The notes under the pieces are model-generated. The model searched no databases and was not told the DNA's origin. It worked only from the letters and a program-made list of their open reading frames with translations. Shown here piece after piece: positions 35,836 through 43,576 of a stretch of 64,000 bases of DNA. The stretch's first letter is position 1, and every line of letters begins with the position of its first letter. The stretch comes from Methylobacterium frigidaeris (lineage in GTDB: Bacteria; Pseudomonadota; Alphaproteobacteria; Rhizobiales; Beijerinckiaceae). The stretch covers positions 62,001 to 126,000 of the forward strand of contig NZ_BPQJ01000016.1 in the NCBI RefSeq assembly GCF_022179185.1, read 5' to 3'. The position numbers and the translations under genes were made by a program.

Positions 35836-36503
35836 CGTGATGCACCTCCTGCCAGTATCCGCGTGGACGCCCCGAGCGCGAGGTCCAGGTCCAGGCCGAC
35901 CTCGCCGCGCGCGGCGAGGCGCATGGCCGCCCGAAGGGCACGGACCGGCGGCAGGCCGCCTGCCCAGGCCGCCTCCCCGACCGTCGCGCAGTGCGGCAGC
36001 ACGGCACGGACGCGCTGCTCCGCCCATGCGTCGCCGACACGGCGCCCCTCGGAGAGGACCGCCCGGGAGTTCGAGAGGCGCGGCTCGCGCTTGATGTCCT
36101 TGTCGGTCCAGACCTCGAAATCGGCCCCGAGCGCCGCGCACTCCGCCTCGATGCGCTCCCTCCGACCCCGCAGGGTGGGATCTCGGGCTAGCCGGCGTGC
36201 AGGCTTGACCTCCCGAAACGTGCGGCTGAGAGCCGTGACGACGAGGAGATCGGGCGTGTAACGGCGGGCACGGCCGGCATCGCGCCACTGGAAGGTGACC
36301 GGTTGGGTCGCGAACTGCACGACTTTCCAGTCCACCTCCAGCAACACGAGGGCGTCGAGTTCGAGCAGGCTCTCGAACGGGACGGACGCCCCCATCTTGC
36401 GGCTCGGGTGATAACCGGTCAGGGCCCCCGTCCGGCGGCCGGTGACCACCTTCCTGGCCGGCGGTCGCATGGGCCTCATACGCGGCGCCCCTGAGGCTCG
36501 CAT
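35832..36503 (-). CDS. tnsA: TnsA-like endonuclease
   Basis: TnsA nicks the 5' ends of a Tn7-like element so that transposition is cut-and-paste. From the chosen ATG at 36503 the protein has 223 residues, and the restriction-enzyme-like active site is visible as E44 (PFESLLELD), D85 (RRYTPDLLVVT) and E98-V-K100 (TFREVKPAR). The C-terminal ~60 residues are the helical domain that pairs with TnsC. The start has GGGGGT a few bases upstream; an in-frame ATG at 36479 and longer upstream starts are possible. It overlaps tnsB by 4 bp (ATGA). Its presence separates this element from Tn5053-type elements that copy-in via cointegrates. Confidence 0.85.
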   Translation of the reverse strand: MRASGAPRMRPMRPPARKVVTGRRTGALTGYHPSRKMGASVPFESLLELDALVLLEVDWKVVQFATQPVTFQWRDAGRARRYTPDLLVVTALSRTFREVKPARRLARDPTLRGRRERIEAECAALGADFEVWTDKDIKREPRLSNSRAVLSEGRRVGDAWAEQRVRAVLPHCATVGEAAWAGGLPPVRALRAAMRLAARGEVGLDLDLALGASTRILAGGASR

Positions 36504-36883
36504 GAGACCGCTACCCCCAAGACGGACTTGCCGGACGAATGCATGCCCCTGAGCATGCGGCGTCGCACCGGCGGCTCGCCGCAGCGGTCGACGACGAGCG
36601 CGCTCAACCAACGACGGTCGAGAATGGCCGTCTCTTGCGCGCCGCACCCCTCATACCCGGCCTGCCAGCAAGGGACTTGGCAGGGGGACGAAGCGGCTTC
36701 CGCATGGCGATGGGCGACCGCCGCAAGCGCGGCAAGCGCCGGCTGGTTCCCGCGAACGGCATCGTCGAGGGCAGCCACGCAGCGCGGCCGTCGGGCGGCC
36801 TCGTCCGTTTGCATCGATGCATCATGTGCGACGACAGCGTCGCGCGATTTGCGGGATTGTGGCATGGGCGCGTCCGTTCGCAT
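36476..36883 (-). CDS. Unknown protein at the head of the tns operon
   Basis: A 135-residue frame (MRTDAPMPQSRKSRDAVVAH at the start, ending VSCEPQGRRV) whose 3' end overlaps the tnsA start by 28 bp, suggesting translational coupling. It has Ala-rich helices (AALDDAVRGNQPALAALAAVAHRHAEAASS) and four cysteines (CQVPCWQAGYEGCG and later), but I recognise no family. It may be a small partner of the transposase or a chance frame. Confidence 0.4.
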   Translation of the reverse strand: MRTDAPMPQSRKSRDAVVAHDASMQTDEAARRPRCVAALDDAVRGNQPALAALAAVAHRHAEAASSPCQVPCWQAGYEGCGAQETAILDRRWLSALVVDRCGEPPVRRRMLRGMHSSGKSVLGVAVSCEPQGRRV

Positions 36884-36947
36884 GACGGGAATTCGGTGGT
36901 GGGAGGGACGCCGCGGCGGGCGGCCCTCATTAAGGGGGCCGCGCTTC

Positions 36948-37121
36948 TCAGGCGCCCACAGGGTCGCCGGGCCTGGGCTCCGCCACGGCCTTGTCCGACT
37001 TCGTACCGACAGCCGGCTTCTTGAGAGGAGCGGGCCGTCGAGGCGCGCGGTGGACGGGTAGGACGATGCCGACGACGCTGAAAAGGGTGCGGTCGGCCGG
37101 TCGGGGGGTGTCCTCGCACAT
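36948..37121 (-). CDS. Possible small basic protein in the Tn7-like element
   Basis: 57 residues starting MCEDTPRPADRTLFSVVGIV, Pro/Lys-rich towards the end. The ATG at 37121 has GGGAG eight bases upstream and the frame ends cleanly before the next minus-strand gene. No family recognised; called on ribosome-binding site and position only. Confidence 0.35.
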   Translation of the reverse strand: MCEDTPRPADRTLFSVVGIVLPVHRAPRRPAPLKKPAVGTKSDKAVAEPRPGDPVGA

Positions 37122-37245
37122 GGAAAAATCTCCCACGGCCCGGCGGCAAGTGCCGGAGCCTGCTCGTTGTGGTGAGGGGGTGCGGGACCCACGACCCGTT
37201 GCGGGGTCGTGGGTCCCATGCTAGGAAAAGGCGTCCGGTAGAACG

Positions 37246-37392
37246 TCAGCTCTCCGAGGCGCCGAACGACTTGGCCGAGAAGTGGACTTCGTCCGTCGGC
37301 TGGTAATCGAAGTCCGCGTCGAGCAGGCCGACTGCATCGGCCAGCCCCATGTCTGGTGCGTCGTCGAGCGCCTTGATGTCGTCGTCGATCAA
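37246..37392 (-). CDS. Possible small acidic protein in the Tn7-like element
   Basis: 48 residues beginning at a TTG (37392) preceded by a strong GAGGAGG site: IDDDIKALDDAPDMGLADAV, then GLLDADFDYQPTDEVHFSAK. Strongly acidic, resembling small modified-peptide precursors or antirestriction-like acidic proteins only in charge. No homology claimed. Confidence 0.35.
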   Translation of the reverse strand: MIDDDIKALDDAPDMGLADAVGLLDADFDYQPTDEVHFSAKSFGASES

Positions 37393-37860
37393 CTGCAGTC
37401 CTCCTCGCTGTGGAAAACCACGGCGCGGCCCGCAGAAATCCGCCCTCCCCGCTTGCGATGGGCGCGTGGAGCGGGCATAAAGAGGATTCCTCGTCGGGTT
37501 TTTGACCCTGCGAGTCCGGCCGGTACGAAGCTCCGTAAAGGGAATGGCCGAGCGGTCGCTTGGCGTGGTTGGACACGCCGAGCGATCAAGGCCTCCCCGG
37601 CGCGATGACAACATCGCGCCGGGGAGCTGCCTTGTGGATCGGCCAAGGGAACGCTCCCGATTGCCAGGGCGGGCCGCGTGCCGTTGCCGGCAATGATCTA
37701 ATCCGCGCGGTGCGCTCCCGCTGGGTGAGCGATAGCTTCATCCAAAGTCCTTTCATGTTTCGTCCGGGAGTCGTTCAAGCATTCTGGTTGCCGTGGTATG
37801 ACATCAAGAAGTCATTAGCGCTCTCTTAGACATAGTTTTAGCTTACAGTCAGGCGCGTCC
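37393..37860. other. Cargo gap, AT-rich on its right half
   Basis: No gene is supported. From about 37690 the DNA becomes AT-rich and stays so into the next gene; it probably holds that gene's terminator region and remnants of acquired DNA. Confidence 0.35.
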
Positions 37861-38445
37861 TTACTTCATAGTTGAATTTGCATTTGTTTTAGGCTTGCTT
37901 CTAACGCGGCCTAGGTTTTCAGGAATTGCACGCTTCCGATCATTCTGCTCGCCGGCAATATTCTTGGGACCTTTTCCGATTGAATACCAATGCATTGCTT
38001 GCTTATCATGGCGAGCCAAGCCGTTTCGCTTCAAGAAAAGTTTGGCTTTTTCGCTCGCATCTTTGGTGTATTGAGCATTGACAACAATCTCATTGATGGC
38101 CTGACCTGATAATCCTGTATCACCAGCTTCAGCCAAGGCATTAACGATGAGTTGGGCCACGCGGGAGCGTAGGCGCGGGATTGGCTGCGCCTGGCCGTCC
38201 AGGCCAGCGCGCTCGGCCGCTTGAGCGCCGTCGAGACCTGGACCCGACGGCGGTTCGGCAGCTACGCGAACGGCAACTTCGGCGAGCCGGCCGGCCAACC
38301 TCGCGCGTCCGGCGGCAGTGCCGGCCTGAAGTTCCAGTAGCGCGTTCTGCGCTCCGACCAACATCGTCATCAGCGCGTGCACCTTCGCGGCCAGCTCTTC
38401 GTAGGCCCTGAGCTCCTCGGTCAGTATGTCGGCGTTCGTCCGCAT
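37861..38445 (-). CDS. Coiled-coil plus winged-helix protein (chimeric composition)
   Basis: A 194-residue protein: N-terminal helical/coiled segment (ELRAYEELAAKVHALMTMLVGAQNALLELQA), an Ala/Pro/Gly linker, then a winged-helix-like domain RVAQLIVNALAEAGDTGLSGQAINEIVVNAQYTKDASEKAKLFLKRNGLARHDKQAMHWYSIG and a basic tail. The same plan and similar winged helix recur in the gene at 40122. The N-terminal half is coded by very GC-rich DNA and the C-terminal half (37861 to about 38155) by AT-rich DNA, so the gene looks like a fusion of two sources. Likely DNA-binding; role unknown. It is inside the proposed right end of the Tn7-like element. Confidence 0.55.
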   Translation of the reverse strand: MRTNADILTEELRAYEELAAKVHALMTMLVGAQNALLELQAGTAAGRARLAGRLAEVAVRVAAEPPSGPGLDGAQAAERAGLDGQAQPIPRLRSRVAQLIVNALAEAGDTGLSGQAINEIVVNAQYTKDASEKAKLFLKRNGLARHDKQAMHWYSIGKGPKNIAGEQNDRKRAIPENLGRVRSKPKTNANSTMK

Positions 38446-38984
38446 GATGGCTCCGGCATTCCCCTCCCGCCAATCTGGGGCGCTCGCGCTCCGGAGTCAA
38501 CTCGGAAAGACAGGGATCAGGCACCAAGGATTACCGAGCTACAGGAAAGACGTCCATGCCTAGGTGCCCTGCCGCGTTCCGGTGTCGTCAGGTCCAGGTC
38601 CGGTCCGCCGTCGCACCCACGGCGCAACCGTTTCGGTGGCACGGCCCGCGAGGGACCGTAACTCGATGGCGCCGCCGGATCCGCGTTCGCGATGAGTCCA
38701 TCAATCGTATGGGCTTGTACCTAGGAATATTAGCAGGGAAACCCCCGAATTTGCAACGCTCTAGTAAAAATGGCAAGATCCCTGTCGAAACCATGGTTAA
38801 CAGACCGTTGCGCCCACCGGCCCACCGCTTGGCTTTTTCCAGCAGGTAGCAGACCCAGTATCCGGTCTCGGGCACCATAGTTCCGCACCTGAGCAACCAC
38901 GCGTATCGTACGGTCGCCCCCGACAGCGGCTCTTCGACCTATCTGGCGACGCGGACAACCCGCTCCTCAGGTATGACTGGGCGT
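38446..38984. other. Right-end region of the Tn7-like element and gap
   Basis: No gene is supported. The section 38700-38800 is AT-rich and holds the right-end repeat and the proposed terminus (ACA at 38800-38802). A minus-strand frame at 38588-38896 crosses that terminus and has no recognisable domain. Confidence 0.4.
38764..38782 (-). repeat. TnsB-site-like repeat at the proposed right end
   Basis: Read on the minus strand it is GGGATCTTGCCATTTTTAC, matching the left-end GGGAACTTTGCCGTTTTTCA with one gap and three substitutions. It is in the opposite orientation to the left copy and 20 bp inside the proposed terminus. Confidence 0.45.
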
Positions 38985-39480
38985 AGCGATGGGTGCCGCC
39001 CGCTTCCGGCCGCGTAGCCCATTAGGCGCGCGCCCGGCCAACATTCGCCAGCGCGTGCGCCGCCGGGAAAGCATGGTCCATGTCGAGACACCGTCTGTGG
39101 GTGCCTTGGCGCCTACCGACGGAACGAGGGCCTGGGCGCCCAGGCCCGGTTGAGCCAGGCGGCCCACCGGGACCGGTTAGCGCCCCGCCAAGGCGGGCGG
39201 CACCGTGCCTCTGGCAACTGAGAAGGTCCCGTTGCGCGCCCCGCAGGGCACCAAGGCGATGCCGGCCACAGGGATGCCGACAGCCGGGATGGCTGGTCCG
39301 AGCGCCACGAGGCCACGACGGCAGTCAGCGTCCGGGGCGGGGGATGCCGGACCTTGTTGGCCATCTCGACGATACGGGCTCCGATTTGGGACGGCCTGAC
39401 CAATGCGCCGTAGGACACGGCTGCGGCGAGCGCCACGCCGCGCAGGCTAACGCGTCATCAGGTGCATCGAGACCGGCGTC
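38985..39480 (-). pseudogene. Degraded MFS transporter, C-terminal fragment
   Basis: Several frames together match the C-terminal part of the MFS gene at 59189-60358: LAAAVSYGALVRPSQIGARIVEMANKVRH corresponds to LAAVSYGALIEPAQVGARVVEMANEGRH, and MGRLAQPGLGAQALVPSVGAKAP to LVGRLARPG...LIAQALAPSLGAVAL, ending in a LAGRAPNGLRGR tail. Several frameshifts and substitutions have destroyed it. It shows that DNA related to the metal island also sits here. Confidence 0.65.
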
Positions 39481-40121
39481 GCCACCGTGCCGATCGGCGC
39501 AAGCATGGTGCCGGCAGGGCGGCTCCCGGCACCACCGGCACCACCGCCATCTCCTCACCCATGCGGAGCGCGTGGACGTCCGGTGGGTCCCGATCCAGCG
39601 TCGGTGAAGCGCCTCGCGGTCGTAGCCGACCATGGCGGCCGGGGTGGTACCGGTCGGGATGGAGATGCGGACCGCGTTTGCTCTGAATGCCAGCCAGGCT
39701 GAAGGCAGCCCTGCCCGAGGCCGCCTCCTTCCTGACCCGCTGACACCGGCGATCCGCAGCCCGCCGGGGGCGACCGGAATCCTGTGGACAACCAGCGGAG
39801 AGGCGCGCGTGCTCAGCCCAGGTCGGTCCGGTCGGCCGACCTGGGCTCGCCGCCTGGTCGCGATGACCCTTGGAAAGCCCTGCGCGGTGGCCGGGAAGCG
39901 CCTCGGCTCGGCTTCCCGGAGCGCGAAGCCGGCCGGGCAAGCCGGTGGGCCGGTCCACCGTGGCCCGGCCGTGTGCCCGGCCTCGACCCGGTCGCGCACC
40001 GGGAAGCTGCCTCAGGACCCGTTCCGTCCAGGCCGTCGTCTGGACCATCCTTCCTCGGGCGACCGGGTTCCCTTCCACCCGGCACTATGGCCCTGATCGA
40101 CGGGCGGATGAGGAGGCGGGA
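39481..40121. other. Gap between MFS remnant and the 40122 gene
   Basis: Long open frames are present on both strands but none carries a recognisable domain or start signal; they look like high-GC shadow frames or decayed coding DNA. Nothing further can be supported. Confidence 0.35.
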
Positions 40122-40829
40122 ATGCTGCACGATGCCCGGACCATCGACCTGGAAGCGCTGATCGAGGCGGAGTACGCCGCGCTGCGCAGGCATTTCGAGG
40201 AGAGGCTTGCTCCCCTCCTGGTGAAGCGCGCCCTGCGCGACGCGGCCGGCACGGTGCCTGTCCGGGGCGGCGACATCCCCGGGCCCGCGCCCGCGGCACG
40301 CGTCGAGGCTTCGCGCGCCGGCTCCCCGGTCACTAGGCTGGTCATCGAGACGCTTCTGAGGGCTCCCGCGCACCGCATGTACGGCCCGGACCTGACCCGC
40401 ATCATCCGCGACGCGGGCTACACCCTCGACTGTGCGGAGAAGGTGAGGACACGGCTGAAGAAGCAGGGGGTCCTGGTCAAGGAGCGCGCGACGTCCTCGT
40501 GGTCGCTGGCGCCGCGCTTCCTTGAGACGGGAGCGGTAATCCCCGGGCGCACCACCCCGCACGTCGCCCGACCACGGGAAACCCCGGTGGGCCGGATCAT
40601 CCTTGAAGCCCTGACGGCGGCCGGCGAAGCCGGGCTCGCGGGCGATGATCTCGTCGAGGCGGTGCGGTCTCGCGGCTACCCCACGTCCCGAGCGGTCGCG
40701 GTGCGGGGGAGCCTGCGCGCCGAGGGACACATCGCGTGCGGCCTGGGCCAAAACGCGCGTTGGCGGCTCGCGCGGCCGCACCGAGCGGAGCCCGGCGAGC
40801 CGTCCGCGACCGCCTCCGCGCAAGCGTAG
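40122..40829 (+). CDS. Helical plus tandem winged-helix protein, unknown
   Basis: From the ATG at 40122 (AGGAGGCGGG upstream) the product is 235 residues: an N-terminal helix DLEALIEAEYAALRRHFEERLAPLLVKRALRD, a linker, then two winged-helix-like units, PVTRLVIETLLRAPAHRMYGPDLTRIIRDAGYTLDCAEKVRTRLKKQGVLVKERATSSWSLA and PVGRIILEALTAAGEAGLAGDDLVEAVRSRGYPTSRAVAVRGSLRAEGHIACGLGQNARWRLA. The plan matches the gene at 37861 (helix plus one wing). Likely a DNA-binding protein of accessory DNA. It is on the plus strand, convergent with the next gene. Confidence 0.6.
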   Translation: MLHDARTIDLEALIEAEYAALRRHFEERLAPLLVKRALRDAAGTVPVRGGDIPGPAPAARVEASRAGSPVTRLVIETLLRAPAHRMYGPDLTRIIRDAGYTLDCAEKVRTRLKKQGVLVKERATSSWSLAPRFLETGAVIPGRTTPHVARPRETPVGRIILEALTAAGEAGLAGDDLVEAVRSRGYPTSRAVAVRGSLRAEGHIACGLGQNARWRLARPHRAEPGEPSATASAQA

Positions 40830-40906
40830 GCATCCGACGTGATTACGGCCGGGCTGCCGGCCCAGGGCGCCCGCGCCCGAGACCGGTCAAGCCCCGACGC
40901 GTCGGC

Positions 40907-41461
40907 TCAAGCCGCCGTCAGGGCCGCCCCCCACCGGCCGCCGGATGGCCGGCGGGCACGCCGGCGATGCGGGCGCTCGCCGGCTCGGGCTGGCCGAGCG
41001 CCTTCGCGACCTCCTCGAAACTGGCCCGCGCGTCGGACCAGTCCTGCGCGAAATCGAACACCTTGCCGCTGCTCGATCTGGACTACCCCCTGTACCGGTG
41101 CGCCGTGGTCCTCGTCCCCGTTGGCGAAGGCGGCGGTGCCGAGGATGGCGCGGGCGGCGAGCGCGGCGTTCCCGGCATGGAGCGTCTCGACCATGCCGAT
41201 CAGGTGCTCGCGGTCCTGCTTGTCGTCGGAAGCCATGGAAGCGGCGGCCTCGCGCTTGGCCTGCTTCCAGAGGGCCATGGCGAGCGCCTGGCCGGCCTCC
41301 TTCATGGCCTTGGACATGTCGGTCGGTTCGAGCTTGGGGTTGTAGCCGCGCTTCTTCCGCCAGGCGCGCAGGTGCCTGCAGACCTCGCGGGGCGAGCCGC
41401 CGGTCGGGATGGCCTCGCGGACCCTGCGCAGGTTGGGCCGCTCGCCCTTGGCGGACGGCAT
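40907..41461 (-). CDS. KfrA-like DNA-binding protein, probably frameshifted
   Basis: From the ATG at 41461: RPNLRRVREAIPTGGSPREVCRHLRAWRKKRGYNPKLEP resembles the KfrA N-terminal DNA-binding domain of plasmid and island proteins, followed by helix AMKEAGQALAMALWKQAKREAAASMASDDKQ. From about residue 115 this frame turns Arg-rich, while another minus frame continues sensibly as GKVFDFAQDWSDARASFEEVAKALGQPEPASARIAGVPAGHP to a stop near 40925, so a frameshift near 41090-41110 is likely. It is 138 bp downstream of the last gene of the three-gene operon and shares its strand. Confidence 0.5.
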   Translation of the reverse strand: MPSAKGERPNLRRVREAIPTGGSPREVCRHLRAWRKKRGYNPKLEPTDMSKAMKEAGQALAMALWKQAKREAAASMASDDKQDREHLIGMVETLHAGNAALAARAILGTAAFANGDEDHGAPVQGVVQIEQRQGVRFRAGLVRRAGQFRGGREGARPARAGERPHRRRARRPSGGRWGAALTAA

Positions 41462-41560
41462 GGGCCCTCCCCGGGGGCGGCGGGGAGCATGCCTGGACGA
41501 GGTTAAGCGGGCGCTGAGGCGGGCTCCGCGGGGGCGCGGATTCGCAACTCCGCGGTCGTG

Positions 41561-41581
41561 TACCGGGTGGCGGCACCCGAT
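41561..41581. repeat. Palindromic site TAYCGGG-N7-ACCCGAT, copy 2
   Basis: TACCGGG, seven bases, ACCCGAT, lying 18 bp downstream of the stop codon of the last gene of the three-gene operon. It matches the copy at 46431 in 17 of the 21 core positions and in the bases following it (ACC). Confidence 0.65.
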
Positions 41582-41598
41582 ACCCCGTGCGCCAACGG

Positions 41599-43566
41599 TC
41601 ACTTGCCGCTCGCCTGGCTGGCCCGTGATGGTGTCAAGGCGGATTTGGGGATGTCCGACGGGGTGTGCCGTTTGCCCTGGATGCGGAAGAGGACGACCGC
41701 GGTCTCGACTGAGCTATCCGCCACGGTCCGGTGATGAACACCGATCTGGTCGCGTATATCGGGCTGGGCCCCGGAGCGGTCGAAGAGGTCGAGGACCATC
41801 AGCATGGAGAGGGCGACGTTGGTACCCTGGTACGAGATGGCCTGCGGGCCGTACCTGTCGACCAACTCGCCCGACGTGAGCTTCGGGAAGGAGCGCTTCA
41901 GTTCGGATGTCGTCCTCATCCACCTGTAGCTGAAGAGGACATCGACGCGACCACCGCCTAGGTCCCGGGCCTCGGGACGGCAGATCTCGGCAAGCCGCGA
42001 GCCCATGAGGGAATTCACGAAGTCATATTGGAGATCGGCCTCCAGCGGCGGGTTTTTCGCGTCCCTGTTGAAGAGATAGGCGACCCCGGGGAACGTGGCC
42101 GTGCTGAGGTTGTATCGTGAGACCACAAACCGGGTGACGTCGAGGAGCAGGATGTCGAAGAACCGCCGGGCATCGGCCCGCTCCCGGTAGTCGACGTTTG
42201 TCATCAGGGCGGCTGTGGCCCTTGCGAGTACGTCGTCGACGGTCCTGGAGACGGTCTCGTCGAGCAGCGAGATGGCGTCGGCCTCGATACGGGCCGAGAC
42301 GGTGTCGCGGACTGTTGCCGGCAGGTGCTCAATGATGGCGGCGGTCGGTGAGCTCCCGTCCGCCGCCCCGGAAGGGCGGTGGGTGACAAGGTCTTCTCGG
42401 GCCTGCCTGACGAGGTCGCCGAGGGACTTGGCATCCGCCAGGTAAGCGGACCCTGCATTCTCCTCGATCCAGTGCTCCAGGATGTCCAGGGAACGAAGCT
42501 CGCGCTGCATCGCGCCCACGATCCTCGGGCGCACGACCTGCTCAAGCCCGCCGTCCGAGCCGCGCCGGAACATGGTGCGGCTCGCTGCATAGACGGACAG
42601 GAGCTCCTCCTCCATGACCGCGGCGACCTTGAGCCACGCCGAACGGGAGACCTTTTCCGCGACCGCCCCGAGACGGAGCGCGAGCGATGTCCAGTGGACG
42701 CGTTCGAGGTCCTTCGCCGCGAGCCAGGACGCCGTCTCGGGCTCGCGGTCGTTCAGCGTCAGGAAGGCGGTGTACTCGAAGGCCGACCGGGTGACGGTGT
42801 CGATCCGGTCCGGGAGGTCCTCGCCGGTACGGCCTTCCTGGAAGGCCACCAGCATGTCGAGGCAGTTCACGTACAGCCGGGCATCGAGGCGCGTCTCGGT
42901 CGCGTCCTCGGCACGCGCGAACCAGTACCGGGCCTGCCCGAAGGCGTCGAGCGCCGTCTCCGGCTTGGTGGCGCCGAGCCCCGTCCTCAAGGCATCGAGG
43001 CCGAGCTCGACCGCGGCCTCGTCCTCCGCTTCCTCCACATCCGCGAGTTCCGTCAATTTGTGGCGCAGGTCGTCCGCGGGCTCGTGGGCCAGCACGGCCC
43101 CGGCAACCCTGGCCGCATGGCGGAGGTAGATGCCGTCGTCCGACGGGTCGAGATCGAGGATGTCGGCCTGGAGGCGCCGGAGCAGCGACCGCTCCGACTG
43201 GGCCATGATCATCGCCGCCTTCAGCGCCTGGGAGCGCGTGCCGTAGTCGACGGATCTGTCGGCAGCGCGTCCGAGGAAAGCCTTGCCGAGCCCCTGGCGG
43301 TGCGACGACGGGACCTGCCCGCCGCGTCCGAGCCAGGACGCGATCTCCATCATGGCGAGGACATCGGCGTTCCCCGCCAACGCGACCAGCGCCTTCGTGG
43401 TCGCCTCGGTCCGCGGATGCTCGGCAAGGACAACGAAGAGGCGCGCGCCCTCGACCTCCGTCGAATGGTCAGCGACCGCCGCGGCAAGCTCGTCCGACGA
43501 CAGGCAGCCGAGGTCTCGCGCGTCGCCCTCTTCGAGAAGGCGCCTGATCAAGTCGGACGTCGCCAC
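41599..43566 (-). CDS. Large helical protein with C-terminal PD-(D/E)xK-like motif (third gene of the operon)
   Basis: A 655-residue protein I do not recognise as a named family. The N-terminal ~500 residues look like helical repeats (ARLFVVLAEHPRTEATTKALVALAGN, LRRLQADILDLDPSDDGIYLRHAARVAGAVLA, AEDEAAVELGLDALRTGLGATKPETALDAFGQARYWFARA). Near the C-terminus GGGRVDVLFSYRWMRTTSELKRSF gives D542 and E555-L-K557, the D...ExK pattern of restriction-like nucleases, preceded by LEADLQYDFVNSLMGSRLAEICRPE, where a conserved Glu would lie. It follows the ATPase gene by 10 bp. By position and motif it is the probable effector of a three-component system. Nuclease activity is an inference. Confidence 0.65.
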   Translation of the reverse strand: MATSDLIRRLLEEGDARDLGCLSSDELAAAVADHSTEVEGARLFVVLAEHPRTEATTKALVALAGNADVLAMMEIASWLGRGGQVPSSHRQGLGKAFLGRAADRSVDYGTRSQALKAAMIMAQSERSLLRRLQADILDLDPSDDGIYLRHAARVAGAVLAHEPADDLRHKLTELADVEEAEDEAAVELGLDALRTGLGATKPETALDAFGQARYWFARAEDATETRLDARLYVNCLDMLVAFQEGRTGEDLPDRIDTVTRSAFEYTAFLTLNDREPETASWLAAKDLERVHWTSLALRLGAVAEKVSRSAWLKVAAVMEEELLSVYAASRTMFRRGSDGGLEQVVRPRIVGAMQRELRSLDILEHWIEENAGSAYLADAKSLGDLVRQAREDLVTHRPSGAADGSSPTAAIIEHLPATVRDTVSARIEADAISLLDETVSRTVDDVLARATAALMTNVDYRERADARRFFDILLLDVTRFVVSRYNLSTATFPGVAYLFNRDAKNPPLEADLQYDFVNSLMGSRLAEICRPEARDLGGGRVDVLFSYRWMRTTSELKRSFPKLTSGELVDRYGPQAISYQGTNVALSMLMVLDLFDRSGAQPDIRDQIGVHHRTVADSSVETAVVLFRIQGKRHTPSDIPKSALTPSRASQASGK

Positions 43567-43576
43567 GGCGCTAGGC

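Larger units (their letters stand above)
28644..38802 (-). mobile_element. Tn7-like transposon (tnsA-tnsB-tnsC-tniQ-tniQ), proposed bounds
   Basis: The core is certain: five adjacent, mostly overlapping genes on the minus strand encode TnsA, TnsB, TnsC and two TniQ proteins. The bounds are inferred. Both proposed termini start with TGTT when read inward (28644 on plus; 38802 on minus) and both carry an inner repeat of the form GGGA-CTT-GCC-TTTTT (28739-28761 plus; 38764-38782 minus) that looks like a TnsB-binding site. No 5-bp target duplication is visible (CTGCC at the left, GACCG at the right), so one end may be wrong or altered. The cargo would be small: four short genes of unknown function. 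No CRISPR array or cas gene is present. Confidence 0.6.

Noticed and set aside
36539..37024. 161-residue plus-strand frame overlapping the 36476-36883 gene
   Set aside because: Antisense to a better-placed minus-strand frame linked to tnsA; no motif.
28644..38802. CRISPR-associated transposon (CAST)
   Set aside because: Tn7-like genes and two TniQs fit, but there are no cas genes, no direct-repeat/spacer array and no atypical single repeat next to tniQ in the window.
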